This document shows positions 22,176 to 30,873 of a stretch of 34,906 bases of DNA, in pieces (positions within the stretch are counted from its first letter, which is position 1; each line of letters starts with the position of its first letter). The position numbers and the translations under genes were made by a program. The stretch lies in NCBI RefSeq assembly GCF_030015065.1, contig NZ_JAIVFN010000042.1:1-34906 (forward strand). Reading direction: 5' to 3'. The notes beneath the pieces are model-generated. The model was not told the origin of the DNA and did not search any database. It worked only from the letters and a program-made list of their open reading frames with translations. This DNA comes from Xanthobacter autotrophicus. GTDB taxonomy: Bacteria > Pseudomonadota > Alphaproteobacteria > Rhizobiales > Xanthobacteraceae.

Positions 22176-23135
22176 TCAGCTGGCCATGGCCAGCGAGAGG
22201 CTGGCTTCCACTTCCGCCGCCGTCGGCAGGTCCGGCCCGGCGCGCGAGCAGGTGATGGCGGCCGCCGCCGTGCCGTAGGCCACCAGCTCGCCCATGGCCT
22301 CGGCATCGAGCGCGGCGATGGCGTCGCCGGACAGCCGTCCGGTCCGGAACAGACGGGCGAGCAAAGCGGCGTGGAAGGTGTCGCCCGCCCCCACGGTGTC
22401 GCGCACGATGACGCTGCGGCCGGGCACGCTGACCTCGCCCGCCTGGGAGAAGGCGATGGCGCCCTTTTCCCCGCGGGTGATCACCACCAGCCTGGCGCCG
22501 CGGTCGAGGAACAGGCGCGCCGCGTCGGCAAGGCCCATGCGCCCGCCGAAGGCGATGTGGATGTCCTCGTCGCTGGCCTTCACGATGTCGGCGGCGCGGA
22601 AGAAGCGTTCCGTGGTCTCGGCCCAGCGGCTGAGGTCGCCCACCACTCCCGGCCGCAGGTTGGGATCGACGCTGATGACGCGCCGCCCGGCTTCCCGCTC
22701 GGCCAGGGCCGCATAGGTGGAGGCCACCGGCTCCACCGCCAGCGTGTAGGAGCCGAAGGTGAGGGCGCGCACCTCGTCCGGCAGGGCCGCCGGCAGGCAG
22801 GCCAGCGCGAGCATGCGGTCGGCCGCGCCCTCGCCATGGAAGGAATAGAGCGGCTGGCCGTCGGCCTGGGTGGCCACCACCGAGATGGTGGAGAGGCAGT
22901 CGGAGCGTACCACGAAGCGCGGGTCCACCCCCTCGCGGGCCAGCACGTCCACAAGGTGGGTGCCGAAGCGGTCGCGGGAGATGCCGCCGAAGAAGGCGGT
23001 CGGCGCGCCGAGCCGGGCCAGCCCCACCGCCACGTTGAAGGGCGATCCGCCGGCTACCGCCCGCGCGGGCATCTCGTTGCCCTCGGGCGCGCTCACCAAG
23101 AGGTCGATGAGGGCTTCGCCGCACACGAGGATCAT
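22176..23135 (-). CDS. frcK: PfkB-family sugar kinase (fructokinase-like)
   Basis: A 319-residue ribokinase/PfkB-family kinase. The first signature GGSPFNVAVGLARLG lies at about 29-43 and the second signature with the catalytic aspartate, DTVGAGDTFHAALL, at about 242-255. It should phosphorylate the sugar imported by FrcBCA; the N-terminus MILVCGEALIDLL is typical of bacterial fructokinases. Its start overlaps the fucU/rbsD stop by 4 bases (ATGA), so it is translated with the mutarotase and repressor genes. In Sinorhizobium frcK follows frcA on the same strand; here it is in a converging operon. Substrate specificity is inferred from context. Confidence 0.85.
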   Translation of the reverse strand: MILVCGEALIDLLVSAPEGNEMPARAVAGGSPFNVAVGLARLGAPTAFFGGISRDRFGTHLVDVLAREGVDPRFVVRSDCLSTISVVATQADGQPLYSFHGEGAADRMLALACLPAALPDEVRALTFGSYTLAVEPVASTYAALAEREAGRRVISVDPNLRPGVVGDLSRWAETTERFFRAADIVKASDEDIHIAFGGRMGLADAARLFLDRGARLVVITRGEKGAIAFSQAGEVSVPGRSVIVRDTVGAGDTFHAALLARLFRTGRLSGDAIAALDAEAMGELVAYGTAAAAITCSRAGPDLPTAAEVEASLSLAMAS

Positions 23136-23575
23136 GCCGCGTCCCCTTCCGGGCGGATCACGCCCTTGCGCAGGATGATGTTGCCGTAGAGCCGCCGCTC
23201 GCCGCTGGCGACGATGGCATAGGCCGCGCGCACCCGGTCGTAGAAGCTCTGGCCGGCGATGGGCACGAGGCTGAAGCCGGGCTCGCGGGCGGCGATGGCG
23301 GCCTCGAACTCCGAAAAGACGCTTTCCTTGCGCGCGCAGTCGCCGAAGGCGCAGGGGCGGAAGGCGGCCTGCGGCACATCGGCATCCAGCGGCATCACGG
23401 ACAACACCGCATCCACCAGGCGCGGGGCGTCGTGCCCGTCCATGCGCACCAGGCGCCGGGCATGGGCCTGCGCCGGATAATTGGCGTCCACGATGGCGAT
23501 CTCGTCGCCGTGGCCCATGGCGCGCAGGGTGGCCAGCAGATCGGGACCCAGCAGCGGGTCGATGCCTTTGAGCAT
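23132..23575 (-). CDS. fucU: RbsD/FucU family sugar mutarotase
   Basis: A 147-residue cytoplasmic protein of the RbsD/FucU family, which interconverts anomers of fucose or ribose so that downstream enzymes receive the right form. Family marks are the N-terminus MLKGIDPLL, the catalytic histidine region RAMGHGDEIAIVDANYPA and the C-terminal RLYGNIILRKG. It is closer to FucU than to RbsD by these motifs. It lies between the repressor gene (2-base gap) and the kinase gene (ATGA overlap), so the three form one minus-strand operon. A mutarotase beside a Frc-type importer is worth noting, because it suggests the imported sugar needs anomer conversion before phosphorylation. Confidence 0.88.
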   Translation of the reverse strand: MLKGIDPLLGPDLLATLRAMGHGDEIAIVDANYPAQAHARRLVRMDGHDAPRLVDAVLSVMPLDADVPQAAFRPCAFGDCARKESVFSEFEAAIAAREPGFSLVPIAGQSFYDRVRAAYAIVASGERRLYGNIILRKGVIRPEGDAA

Positions 23576-23577
23576 GG

Positions 23578-24810
23578 TCAGTCCTTGAACAGAACGTCGA
23601 GGTCGCGGCCGAAGGTGTCGAGCAAAGGCAGGGCCGCGCCGCCGATGGCCCGCGCGTCGCGGCCCATGGTGCCGGCGACGATGCGGGTCTCGGTCAGGCC
23701 CTGCCGGTCGAGGCGGGCGAAGGCGGCGGCGGTGCGCTTCACCAATGTGTCCCGCACCGGCGCCGGGAAGGCGCCATCAATGACCATGGCCTCGAAATCC
23801 ACCACCGCGAGACAGGATGCGATGGCCTGGGCGAGGCCCTCGGCGGATTCCGCGATCCAGGCCTCCACCGGCGCGGCGAACCGGGTCCAGTCGTCCGGCT
23901 GCTCCCACAGCTGGGAGCCCTCAATGCCGATGGCGCCGAGCTGGCGTTCCAGCCGGTAGAGGGAGGCCGAACGGATGAGCTGCTGGACTCCCGCCCCGCC
24001 GCCGGGGGTGCGGGCCACCACCGGCATGGAGCCGAAGGCGCCGGCATTGCCGCTGCGGCCGGGAAACAGGCTGCCATTGAGCACGATGCCGCCGCCGATG
24101 AAGGTGGCGATGTAGAAATAGGCGAAGTCGCGATAGGCAGAACCGCCGCCGAAGGTCAGCTCCGCGGCGCAGGCGGCGGTGGCGTCGTTCAGCACCCGCA
24201 CCGGGCCCGGTGCGATGCGGGAGAGCTCGGCGCCGAGGTCGAAGGCGCGCCACGCGGCGAGGGCACCCTTGGGCGCTTCCAGCACCTCCTCCCAGTTCCA
24301 CAGCTCGAACGGCATGGCGATGCCGGTGCCGCAGATGCGGGCCCGGGCCGGGGGCGGCAGGGTCGCCATCAGGTCGGGCAGGGTGCGGGCGGCGAAGGCG
24401 ATGAGCTGGTCGGGCAGGGGATAGGGATAGGTCAGCCGCTCGCGCCGGCGCACGCCGGCGACGAAGTCCAGCAGCACCAGCTCGCAGGCGCGCCGGCCCA
24501 CCACCATGCCGAGGCCATAGGCTCCGTCGGGATTGAGCGAATAAGGTACCGCCGGCTGGCCGATGCGCCCGCGCTGGCGTTCGCCGGCAAGCAGCAGGCC
24601 GTCGGCTTCCAGCCGGTTCATGACCACGGTGGTGGTCTGCAGCGACAGGCCGGTGAGCCGGGCGATGTCCACCTTGGTCAGGCGGCCGTGGCGGCGGATC
24701 AGGGACAGGATCAGCCGCTCGTTGTAAAGGCGCACACCGGTCTGGTTCGTGCCGCGCCCATGCGGCGCGGGAGGCGGTCCGGGATCGTCCGGTACGGGGC
24801 TGCGCTGCAT
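23578..24810 (-). CDS. frcR: ROK-family transcriptional repressor (FrcR-like)
   Basis: A 410-residue ROK regulator. The N-terminal winged helix-turn-helix (about 27-85: ERLILSLIRRHGRLTKVDIA, then LTGLSLQTTTVVMNRLEADG) is followed by a ROK sugar-kinase-like domain with CGTGIAMPFE and the IGGGIVLNGSLFPGRSGNAG segment. The zinc-binding cysteine motif CxCGxxGC usual in ROK proteins is absent: after GNAGAFG the sequence runs SMPVVARTPGGGAG with no cysteine. Either the fold is stabilised otherwise or this is a zinc-less subgroup. It should repress frcBCA and its own operon until sugar binds. The operator lies about 105 bases upstream. The symbol is by context. Confidence 0.85.
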   Translation of the reverse strand: MQRSPVPDDPGPPPAPHGRGTNQTGVRLYNERLILSLIRRHGRLTKVDIARLTGLSLQTTTVVMNRLEADGLLLAGERQRGRIGQPAVPYSLNPDGAYGLGMVVGRRACELVLLDFVAGVRRRERLTYPYPLPDQLIAFAARTLPDLMATLPPPARARICGTGIAMPFELWNWEEVLEAPKGALAAWRAFDLGAELSRIAPGPVRVLNDATAACAAELTFGGGSAYRDFAYFYIATFIGGGIVLNGSLFPGRSGNAGAFGSMPVVARTPGGGAGVQQLIRSASLYRLERQLGAIGIEGSQLWEQPDDWTRFAAPVEAWIAESAEGLAQAIASCLAVVDFEAMVIDGAFPAPVRDTLVKRTAAAFARLDRQGLTETRIVAGTMGRDARAIGGAALPLLDTFGRDLDVLFKD

Positions 24811-24885
24811 GAAATCCGTGGACCCCCGGGCCGGGCATGGCTGCGCCGGGCCCGGCGACGCCGGGTCCGCGCATGATCATGGCGA

Positions 24886-24940
24886 ATGATGAACCAGGGC
24901 AACCGCTTCGTCAATTAATAAATCGTATTGATTTATTAAT
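24886..24940 (-). promoter_or_regulatory. Perfect operator and promoter of the ROK repressor operon
   Basis: ATTAATAAATC and GATTTATTAAT (24914-24924, 24930-24940) form a perfect 11-base inverted repeat around 5 bases. On the minus strand its last T starts TTGACG (24909-24914), and CATCAT (24886-24891) follows at 17-base spacing as the -10 box. The same operator-to-TTGAC junction occurs at frcB. Transcription would start near 24879, about 70 bases before the frcR ATG. Predicts autoregulation. Confidence 0.8.
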
Positions 24941-25541
24941 GGCCAGCTTTCCCGCGCGCGCGATGCGCGCCTCATCGCCGCGAGGGGCGCTCGGAAGTGG
25001 CAGGCGATGTTCATGAACGGGCCGTGCAGCGTCGCGGTGTAGCGGAAGTGCGACGTCGGAAGTGCGAGGTGGGGCTGGTGACGGACTGGCCGTCCGTATA
25101 GAGAGCGCGGTAGCCGAAGCGGGGGCGCTCCAGGCAGCGGGCGAACGCAAGCACGGCACAGCAGGACGCGGCCAAACCGCCGCCCGCGCGCCGACGACCC
25201 CTGGCCGAACCAGGGCCGGGCGGCCGCGCCGGCGATGGCGTCGCCATCAGATCCCCAGGCATGTCGTTCCCCTCGATTCGTCCCTCGCAACTGCCCGGCG
25301 CCCGCCCTCCGCTGGGGGACGCCGTGTTCCTGTCACCAGCGGGGCGGGTAAGGGGCGTCACCGCAATGGGGACAGGGACGGGGTGCCGCGCCGATCGCCG
25401 CGCCCGACGGCGAGTAAAGGCCGTATGCCTGAGCGTATTGCGCCGCCGTTTTTCCGTCTGCGGACGTACAGTTTGAACCCAGGCCTCCTGTCACTGGCCC
25501 AAGGTCATGGGCCTTGCGCCGAAAGCCGCCCGTTCGCCGTC
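24941..25541. other. 600-base stretch without a confident gene
   Basis: Between the repressor operator and ybaK no open frame shows a recognisable domain. The stretch contains a direct repeat CGGAAGTGCGA at 25043-25053 and 25057-25067, a short hairpin ACGGAC/GTCCGT at 25081-25097 and a 15-base palindrome at 25234-25248. Base composition is more mixed than in the neighbours. It may be a decayed gene region; the small frame next to ybaK is listed separately. Confidence 0.5.
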
Positions 25542-25545
25542 TCAC
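25333..25545 (-). CDS. Possible 70-residue ORF coupled to ybaK, doubtful
   Basis: A GTG start at 25543-25545 overlaps the ybaK stop as GTGA, the arrangement seen in translationally coupled genes. The first 30 residues are basic and not protein-like. The second half (DGKTAAQYAQAYGLYSPSG, later CPHCGD, ending YPPRW) reads more like genuine protein and holds one CxxC pair. Codon use (GGA, AAA, CAA, CTT, GCA) is less G/C-biased at third positions than in neighbouring genes. It may be a real small protein, a decayed gene fragment or chance. Confidence 0.25.
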   Translation of the reverse strand: MRRRTGGFRRKAHDLGPVTGGLGSNCTSADGKTAAQYAQAYGLYSPSGAAIGAAPRPCPHCGDAPYPPRW

Positions 25546-26015
25546 GCCACGAGCGGCACCACGGCGGCGCCGAGCAGGGTCGCCGCCGCCCGGGGGGCGA
25601 GCCGCACCTGGAGGCCGCGCTGGCCGCCATTGATGAAGACGGCCTCATGGACCATCGCCTGCTCCTCGATGGCGGCCGGAACCTTCTTCATCTGCCCGAA
25701 CGGGCTTATGCCGCCCACCTTGTAGCCGCTCATGCGCTCGGCATCGGCCGGCTTCATCATCTGGGCGGACTTGCCGCCGAACGCCGCCGCGAGCTTCTTC
25801 ATGGAGACCTCGCGGTCGGACGGCACGATCACGCACACGGCCTTGCCGTCCACCTGCGCCATCAGCGTCTTCAGCACGCGCTCCGGCGCCTCGCCCAGCG
25901 CCTCGGCGGCCTGGATGCCGATGCGGTCGGCATCGGGATCGTAGTCATAGCTGTGGACGGTGAAGGCGATCTTCGCCGCTTCAAGGGCCCTGGTCGCCCG
26001 CGTCACCCGCGACAT
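25542..26015 (-). CDS. ybaK: YbaK-type Cys-tRNA(Pro)/Cys-tRNA(Cys) deacylase
   Basis: A 157-residue trans-editing protein that hydrolyses mischarged Cys-tRNA(Pro). YbaK marks: N-terminal TRATRALEAAKIAFTVHSYD, the lysine in ERVLKTLMAQVDG, VIVPSDREVSMKKLAAAFGG, and the YKVGGISPFGQMKK loop with the GGxSPxG motif near the active site. Length is normal. AAAGGA lies about 7 bases before the ATG. Divergent from the ABC transporter operon. Confidence 0.94.
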   Translation of the reverse strand: MSRVTRATRALEAAKIAFTVHSYDYDPDADRIGIQAAEALGEAPERVLKTLMAQVDGKAVCVIVPSDREVSMKKLAAAFGGKSAQMMKPADAERMSGYKVGGISPFGQMKKVPAAIEEQAMVHEAVFINGGQRGLQVRLAPRAAATLLGAAVVPLVA

Positions 26016-26164
26016 GTCGAAGTCCTTTCCTGGTTGCGCGAACGCCCGCAGGCCGCCTGAAACGTCGCCCCGCTGCGGGAAGCCGTAGCCCGATTCGCGG
26101 CGCCGTGGCTGCCCGCCTCGGCCGGTTGCGAGCCGCCCCGCCCGTTGCCGCTGCCGTGGGGCAT

Positions 26165-26220
26165 TGTCGGCGATTGGCCGCGCCGCCCTCAGCGGCTACG
26201 GTGACGGACGATCGCCGACA
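26165..26220. promoter_or_regulatory. Long-spaced perfect inverted repeat upstream of the ABC operon
   Basis: TGTCGGCGAT (26165-26174) and ATCGCCGACA (26211-26220) are perfect complements separated by 36 bases. They lie in the 237-base divergent region between ybaK and the binding-protein gene, the second half 32 bases before that ATG. They could be two regulator half-sites or a leader stem-loop. No promoter boxes were identified with confidence. Confidence 0.45.
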
Positions 26221-26252
26221 CGTCGCACGCCCGCTGCCTGAGGAAGACCAGC

Positions 26253-27443
26253 ATGACGCATTTTTCGACCAGGGCCGTTCTCGCCGCCGCTGCCGTTTCC
26301 CTGGTCTCCGTGGTGACCGCGTCGCCGGGGACGGCCATGGCGGACCCGGTGAAGGTCGGCTTCGTCTCCACCCTGTCGGGGCCGTCCGCGGCGCTGGGCG
26401 TGCACATGCGCGACGGTTTCATGCTCGCGCTCAAGGAAATGGGCGGCAAGCTGGGCGGCCAGCCCACCGAGGTGATCGTGGTCGATGACGAGCTGAAGCC
26501 CGACGTGGCCGTGACCAAGGTCAAGGCGCTCATCGAGCGGGACAAGGTGGATCTCATCGCCGGCGTGGTGTTCTCCAACGTGATGATGGCCATCTCCAGG
26601 CCGGTGCTGGAGAACGAGACCTTCATCGTCTCCGGCAATTCCGGGCCCTCGCCGCTGGCCGGTAAGGCCTGCTCGCCGTTCTTCTTCGCGGCCTCCTACC
26701 AGAACGACCAGAACCACGAGGTCATGGGCAAGTATGCCCAGGACAAGGGCTACAGGCGCGTGGTGCTGATGACGCCCAACTACCAGGCCGGCAAGGACGC
26801 CATGGCCGGCTTCAAGCGCCACTTCAAGGGCGAGGTGGTGGAGGAGATCTTCACCCCGCTCGGCCAGCTGGATTTCTCCGCCGAGCTGGCGAAGATCTCG
26901 GCCGCCAATCCCGATGCCGTGTTCACCTTCATGCCCGGCGGCATGGGCGTGAACCTCGTCAAGCAATATGCCCAGGCCGGCCTCTCCGGGAAGATCCCCT
27001 TCCTCTCCGCCTTCACCGTGGACGAGACCACCCTGCCGGCGACGCAGGATGCCGCCCTCGGCCTCATGTCGGGCGCGCAGTGGGCGCCGAGCATCGACAC
27101 GCCGCAGAACAAGGCTTTCGTGGCGGCCTTCGAGAAGGAATACGGCGTGGTGCCCTCGCTCTATGCGGCGCAGGGCTATGACGCCGCCAGTCTCATCGAC
27201 GGCGCGCTCAAGGCGACCGGCGGCAAGACCGCGGACAAGGCGGCGTTCGGCAAGGCGCTCGCCGCCGCCCCGTTCACCTCGGTGCGCGGCGGCTTCACCT
27301 TCAACACCAACGGCTTCCCCATCCAGGACTTCTATGTGGTCAAGGCGGTGAAGCGCCCCGACGGCAAGTATGCCACCCAGGTGGAGGCCAAGGTGTTCGA
27401 GAAGGCGCAGGACGCCTATGTGGAGAACTGCCCGCTGAAGTGA
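26253..27443 (+). CDS. ABC transporter substrate-binding protein, branched-chain amino acid / aromatic acid type
   Basis: A 396-residue periplasmic binding protein of the LivJ/LivK superfamily. The signal peptide is about residues 1-30 (hydrophobic VLAAAAVSLVSVVTASPG, cleavage near AMA). The mature start DPVKVGFVSTLSGPSAALGVHMRDGF is typical, as are DDELKPDVAVTKVKALIERDKVDLI and the GNSGPS segment. Related alphaproteobacterial proteins carry amino acids or aromatic acids; the ligand cannot be fixed here. It heads a five-gene operon with two permeases and two ATPases. GAGGAAG lies upstream of the ATG. Confidence 0.9.
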   Translation: MTHFSTRAVLAAAAVSLVSVVTASPGTAMADPVKVGFVSTLSGPSAALGVHMRDGFMLALKEMGGKLGGQPTEVIVVDDELKPDVAVTKVKALIERDKVDLIAGVVFSNVMMAISRPVLENETFIVSGNSGPSPLAGKACSPFFFAASYQNDQNHEVMGKYAQDKGYRRVVLMTPNYQAGKDAMAGFKRHFKGEVVEEIFTPLGQLDFSAELAKISAANPDAVFTFMPGGMGVNLVKQYAQAGLSGKIPFLSAFTVDETTLPATQDAALGLMSGAQWAPSIDTPQNKAFVAAFEKEYGVVPSLYAAQGYDAASLIDGALKATGGKTADKAAFGKALAAAPFTSVRGGFTFNTNGFPIQDFYVVKAVKRPDGKYATQVEAKVFEKAQDAYVENCPLK

Positions 27444-27517
27444 CGCCCGCAGCCCCGCGCCGCCTTGGCCGCGAGCCCGGGCGGCGCCGGTTCCGTCCTC
27501 GTCTCAAGTCTGGCCCC

Positions 27518-28441
27518 ATGACCACCGCCCTCATCGTGTCGCAGGTCCTCAACGGGCTCCAGCTCGGCGTGATCCTGTTCTTGGTCGCCGCCGGGCTCAC
27601 CCTCGTGTTCGGGGTGATGGACTTCATCAACCTTGCCCACGGCGTCCAGTACATGCTGGGCGCCTATCTGGTGGCGGTGTCGGTGGCCTTCACCGGGCAT
27701 TTCGGCCTCGGCCTCGTGCTCGGCCTGCTGGCGGCCCTGGCGCTGGGCTTCGTGATGGAGATCCTCGTCTTCCGCCACCTCACGCGGCGCGATCACCTCG
27801 AGCAGGTGCTCGGCACCTTCGGGGTGATCCTGATCGTCACCGAGGCGGTGCGGATGATCTTCGGCTCGGCGCCGATCGCCTTCCCGGTGCCGGCCACCCT
27901 TGCCGGCTCGGTCACGCTGTTTCCCGGCCTCAACTATCCGGTCTGGCGCCTCGTCATCCTCGGCGTCGGGATCGCGGTGGCGGGGCTGCTCTGGTTCCTC
28001 GTGAACCGCACGCGGATCGGCATGCTGGTGCGGGCCGGATCGACCCACCGCGAGACGGTGTCCGCCCTCGGCGTGGACATCGACCGGCTGTTCCTCTTCG
28101 TCTTCGCCTTCGGCGCCATGCTGGCGGGCCTCGCCGGCGCCATGGCCGGGCCGCTGGTCTCGGTGGAGCCGACCATGGGCGACCGCATCCTCATCATCGC
28201 CTTCGTGGTGATCGTGGTGGGCGGCGCCGGTTCCATCAAGGGCGCCTTCGTGGCCGCCCTGCTCATCGGCATGGTGGACACGCTCGGTCGCGCCTTCGTT
28301 CCGGACCTCCTGAAATCGCTCGTCGGCCGGTCCGCCGCGGCCACCGCCGGCCCGGCCTTGTCGTCCATGCTGATCTACCTGCTCATGGCCGCCATCCTCA
28401 GCGTGCGCCCCTCGGGCCTGTTCGGCGGGAGGACGGCGTGA
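27518..28441 (+). CDS. livH: Branched-chain-type ABC permease, LivH subunit
   Basis: A 307-residue inner-membrane permease with about eight hydrophobic segments. The LivH hallmark GLTLVFGVMDFINLAHG lies at about 27-43, followed by EAVRMIFG and the coupling-loop region RAGSTHRETVSALGVDIDRL. The C-terminal VVIVVGGAGSIKGAFVAALL is standard. ATG 27518 is used because the first helix begins there; the frame opens upstream without protein character. It lies 74 bases after the binding-protein gene and its stop overlaps the next start as GTGA. Confidence 0.92.
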   Translation: MTTALIVSQVLNGLQLGVILFLVAAGLTLVFGVMDFINLAHGVQYMLGAYLVAVSVAFTGHFGLGLVLGLLAALALGFVMEILVFRHLTRRDHLEQVLGTFGVILIVTEAVRMIFGSAPIAFPVPATLAGSVTLFPGLNYPVWRLVILGVGIAVAGLLWFLVNRTRIGMLVRAGSTHRETVSALGVDIDRLFLFVFAFGAMLAGLAGAMAGPLVSVEPTMGDRILIIAFVVIVVGGAGSIKGAFVAALLIGMVDTLGRAFVPDLLKSLVGRSAAATAGPALSSMLIYLLMAAILSVRPSGLFGGRTA

Positions 28442-29409
28442 GCCCTCTCGCCCCCGCGCCCGCCGTGCCGCGCCCGCGCGCCGGGATCGGGCAGACGGCG
28501 GCCCTGATGGCCCTGCTGGCGGCGGCGCTGGCCCTCGCTTACGGGCTGGGCAGTTCCTACGGTGCCGGGCTGGTGACGCGCACCGCCATCCTGGCGCTGG
28601 CGGCGGTCTCGCTCTCCTTCCTGATCGGGCAGGCCGGGCTCGTGAGCTTCGGCCATGCGGCGCCGCTGGGCATCGGCGCCTATGCAGTGCTGATCGCCGG
28701 CGAATACGACATGACGAACATCCTCGCGGTGCTGCCCCTCGCCTTTGGGGCCGCCGCCCTGTTCGCGCTCGCCACCGGCGCCATCGCGCTGCGCACCCGC
28801 GGCGTCTATTTCATCATGATCACGCTGGCCTTCGCGCAGATGGTGTTCTACGTGGCCGCCAGCCTGTCGGCCTTCGGCGGCGACGACGGCATGGCGATCG
28901 CCGCGCGCTCGACCTTCTTCGGCGCCCGCATCCTGAAACCGGATCTCCATCTGGCGCTGCTCGCCATCGCCCTGCTGGCGGCGGCGGCGCTGGGCCTCGA
29001 GCACCTTGCGGCGTCGCGCTACGGGCTCATGCTGCGGGCCGGCCGCGAGAACGAGACCAAGCTGGAGGCGCTGGGCCTCGACCCCTACCGCCATCGCCTG
29101 ATCGCCATAAGCGTGGCGGGAGGCATTGCGGGTGTCGCCGGCGCGCTGCTCGCCAATCAGGTGGAATATGTCTCGCCCTCCACCATGAACTGGCACCTCT
29201 CGGGCGAGCTCATCGTCATGGTGGTGCTGGGCGGCTCGCGCCGGCTCGGCGGGGCGGTGATCGGCGCCATGGTGGTGGTCCTGCTGGACGAGGCGCTGGG
29301 CCGCTTCACCGAGCACTGGAAGCTCGGCCTCGGCCTCGTCATCCTCGGCGCGGTGCTGTTCCGCGGCGCCGAGGTGCGGGCGCTGCTCGGAAAGTTCTCC
29401 CATGGCTGA
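28438..29409 (+). CDS. livM: Branched-chain-type ABC permease, LivM subunit
   Basis: A 323-residue inner-membrane permease beginning at a GTG that overlaps the livH stop. LivM family marks are LIGQAGLVSFGHAAPLGIGAY, GVYFIMITLAFAQMVFYVA, RAGRENETKLEALGLDPYRH (ATPase-coupling loop) and MVVLGGSRRLGGAVIGA. About nine hydrophobic segments are visible. Its last 8 bases overlap livG. Forms the membrane channel with LivH. Confidence 0.92.
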   Translation: MSPLAPAPAVPRPRAGIGQTAALMALLAAALALAYGLGSSYGAGLVTRTAILALAAVSLSFLIGQAGLVSFGHAAPLGIGAYAVLIAGEYDMTNILAVLPLAFGAAALFALATGAIALRTRGVYFIMITLAFAQMVFYVAASLSAFGGDDGMAIAARSTFFGARILKPDLHLALLAIALLAAAALGLEHLAASRYGLMLRAGRENETKLEALGLDPYRHRLIAISVAGGIAGVAGALLANQVEYVSPSTMNWHLSGELIVMVVLGGSRRLGGAVIGAMVVVLLDEALGRFTEHWKLGLGLVILGAVLFRGAEVRALLGKFSHG

Positions 29410-30156
29410 ACCGGTCCTGGCCCTCGACCGTCTCAACAAGTCGTTCGGCGCGCTCCATGTGACGCGGGATGTCTGCCTCGATATCCGCCCCGGCGAGGTC
29501 CACGCGCTGATCGGCCCCAACGGCGCGGGCAAGACGACGCTGGTCTCGCAGATCGCCGGGTCCCTGAAGCCGGATTCCGGCCGCATCCGCTTCGCCGGAG
29601 AGGACGTGACCCGGCTCGGCGTCGCGCCCCGCGCCCGGCGCGGCCTGGCCCGCGTGTTCCAGATCTCCAACGTGGTGGGCGCCTTCACGGCGCTCGAGAA
29701 CGTGGCCGTGGCGGTCCTTGCGGCCTCCGGCGGCGCGTTCGGCATGGGCCGGCCGGCGCTGGCGGATCCCGCGCTCCGGGCGAAGGCGCAAGACGTGCTC
29801 GACAGTGTCGGCCTCGCCGGGCGCATGGCGGTGCGGGCGGTCGAATTCTCCCATGGGGAGCGCCGCGCGCTGGAGCTCGCCATGAGCCTCGTGCAGGACC
29901 CCGAGCTCCTGCTCCTCGACGAGCCCATGGCCGGGACCGGGCGCGCCGAGGGCGAAAAGCTGACGCGGCTCCTGCTGTCGCTGAAGGGCCGCATCCCCAT
30001 GCTGCTGATCGAGCATGACATGACCGCCGTGTTCACCCTCGCCGACCGGGTCTCGGTCCTGATCGGCGGCGCCGTCGCCGCCACGGGGGAGCCGGCCGTG
30101 ATCCGCAGCGATCCCGTGGTGCGCAAGGCCTATATCGGCGAGGACGAGGCGGTCTG

Positions 30157-30157
<1 letters not shown>
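29402..30157 (+). CDS. livG: Branched-chain-type ABC ATPase, LivG subunit
   Basis: A 251-residue ATPase. Walker A GPNGAGKTT, Q-loop VFQISNV, a modified signature FSHGERRALELAM in place of LSGGQ, Walker B LLLLDEPMAG and the switch histidine in LIEHDM. LivG proteins normally carry such SHGE/SYGQ variants, so this is expected. Starts within livM (8-base overlap) and its TGA shares a base with the livF ATG, so translation is coupled throughout. Confidence 0.92.
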
Positions 30158-30870
<713 letters not shown>

Positions 30871-30873
30871 GGC

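Noticed and set aside
25062-26060. 332-residue plus-strand frame across the ybaK region
   Set aside because: Its second half is the antisense of ybaK and its first half has no protein-like features.
28375-30126. 583-residue minus-strand frame across livM and livG
   Set aside because: Arginine/serine-rich shadow crossing two well-defined plus-strand genes.
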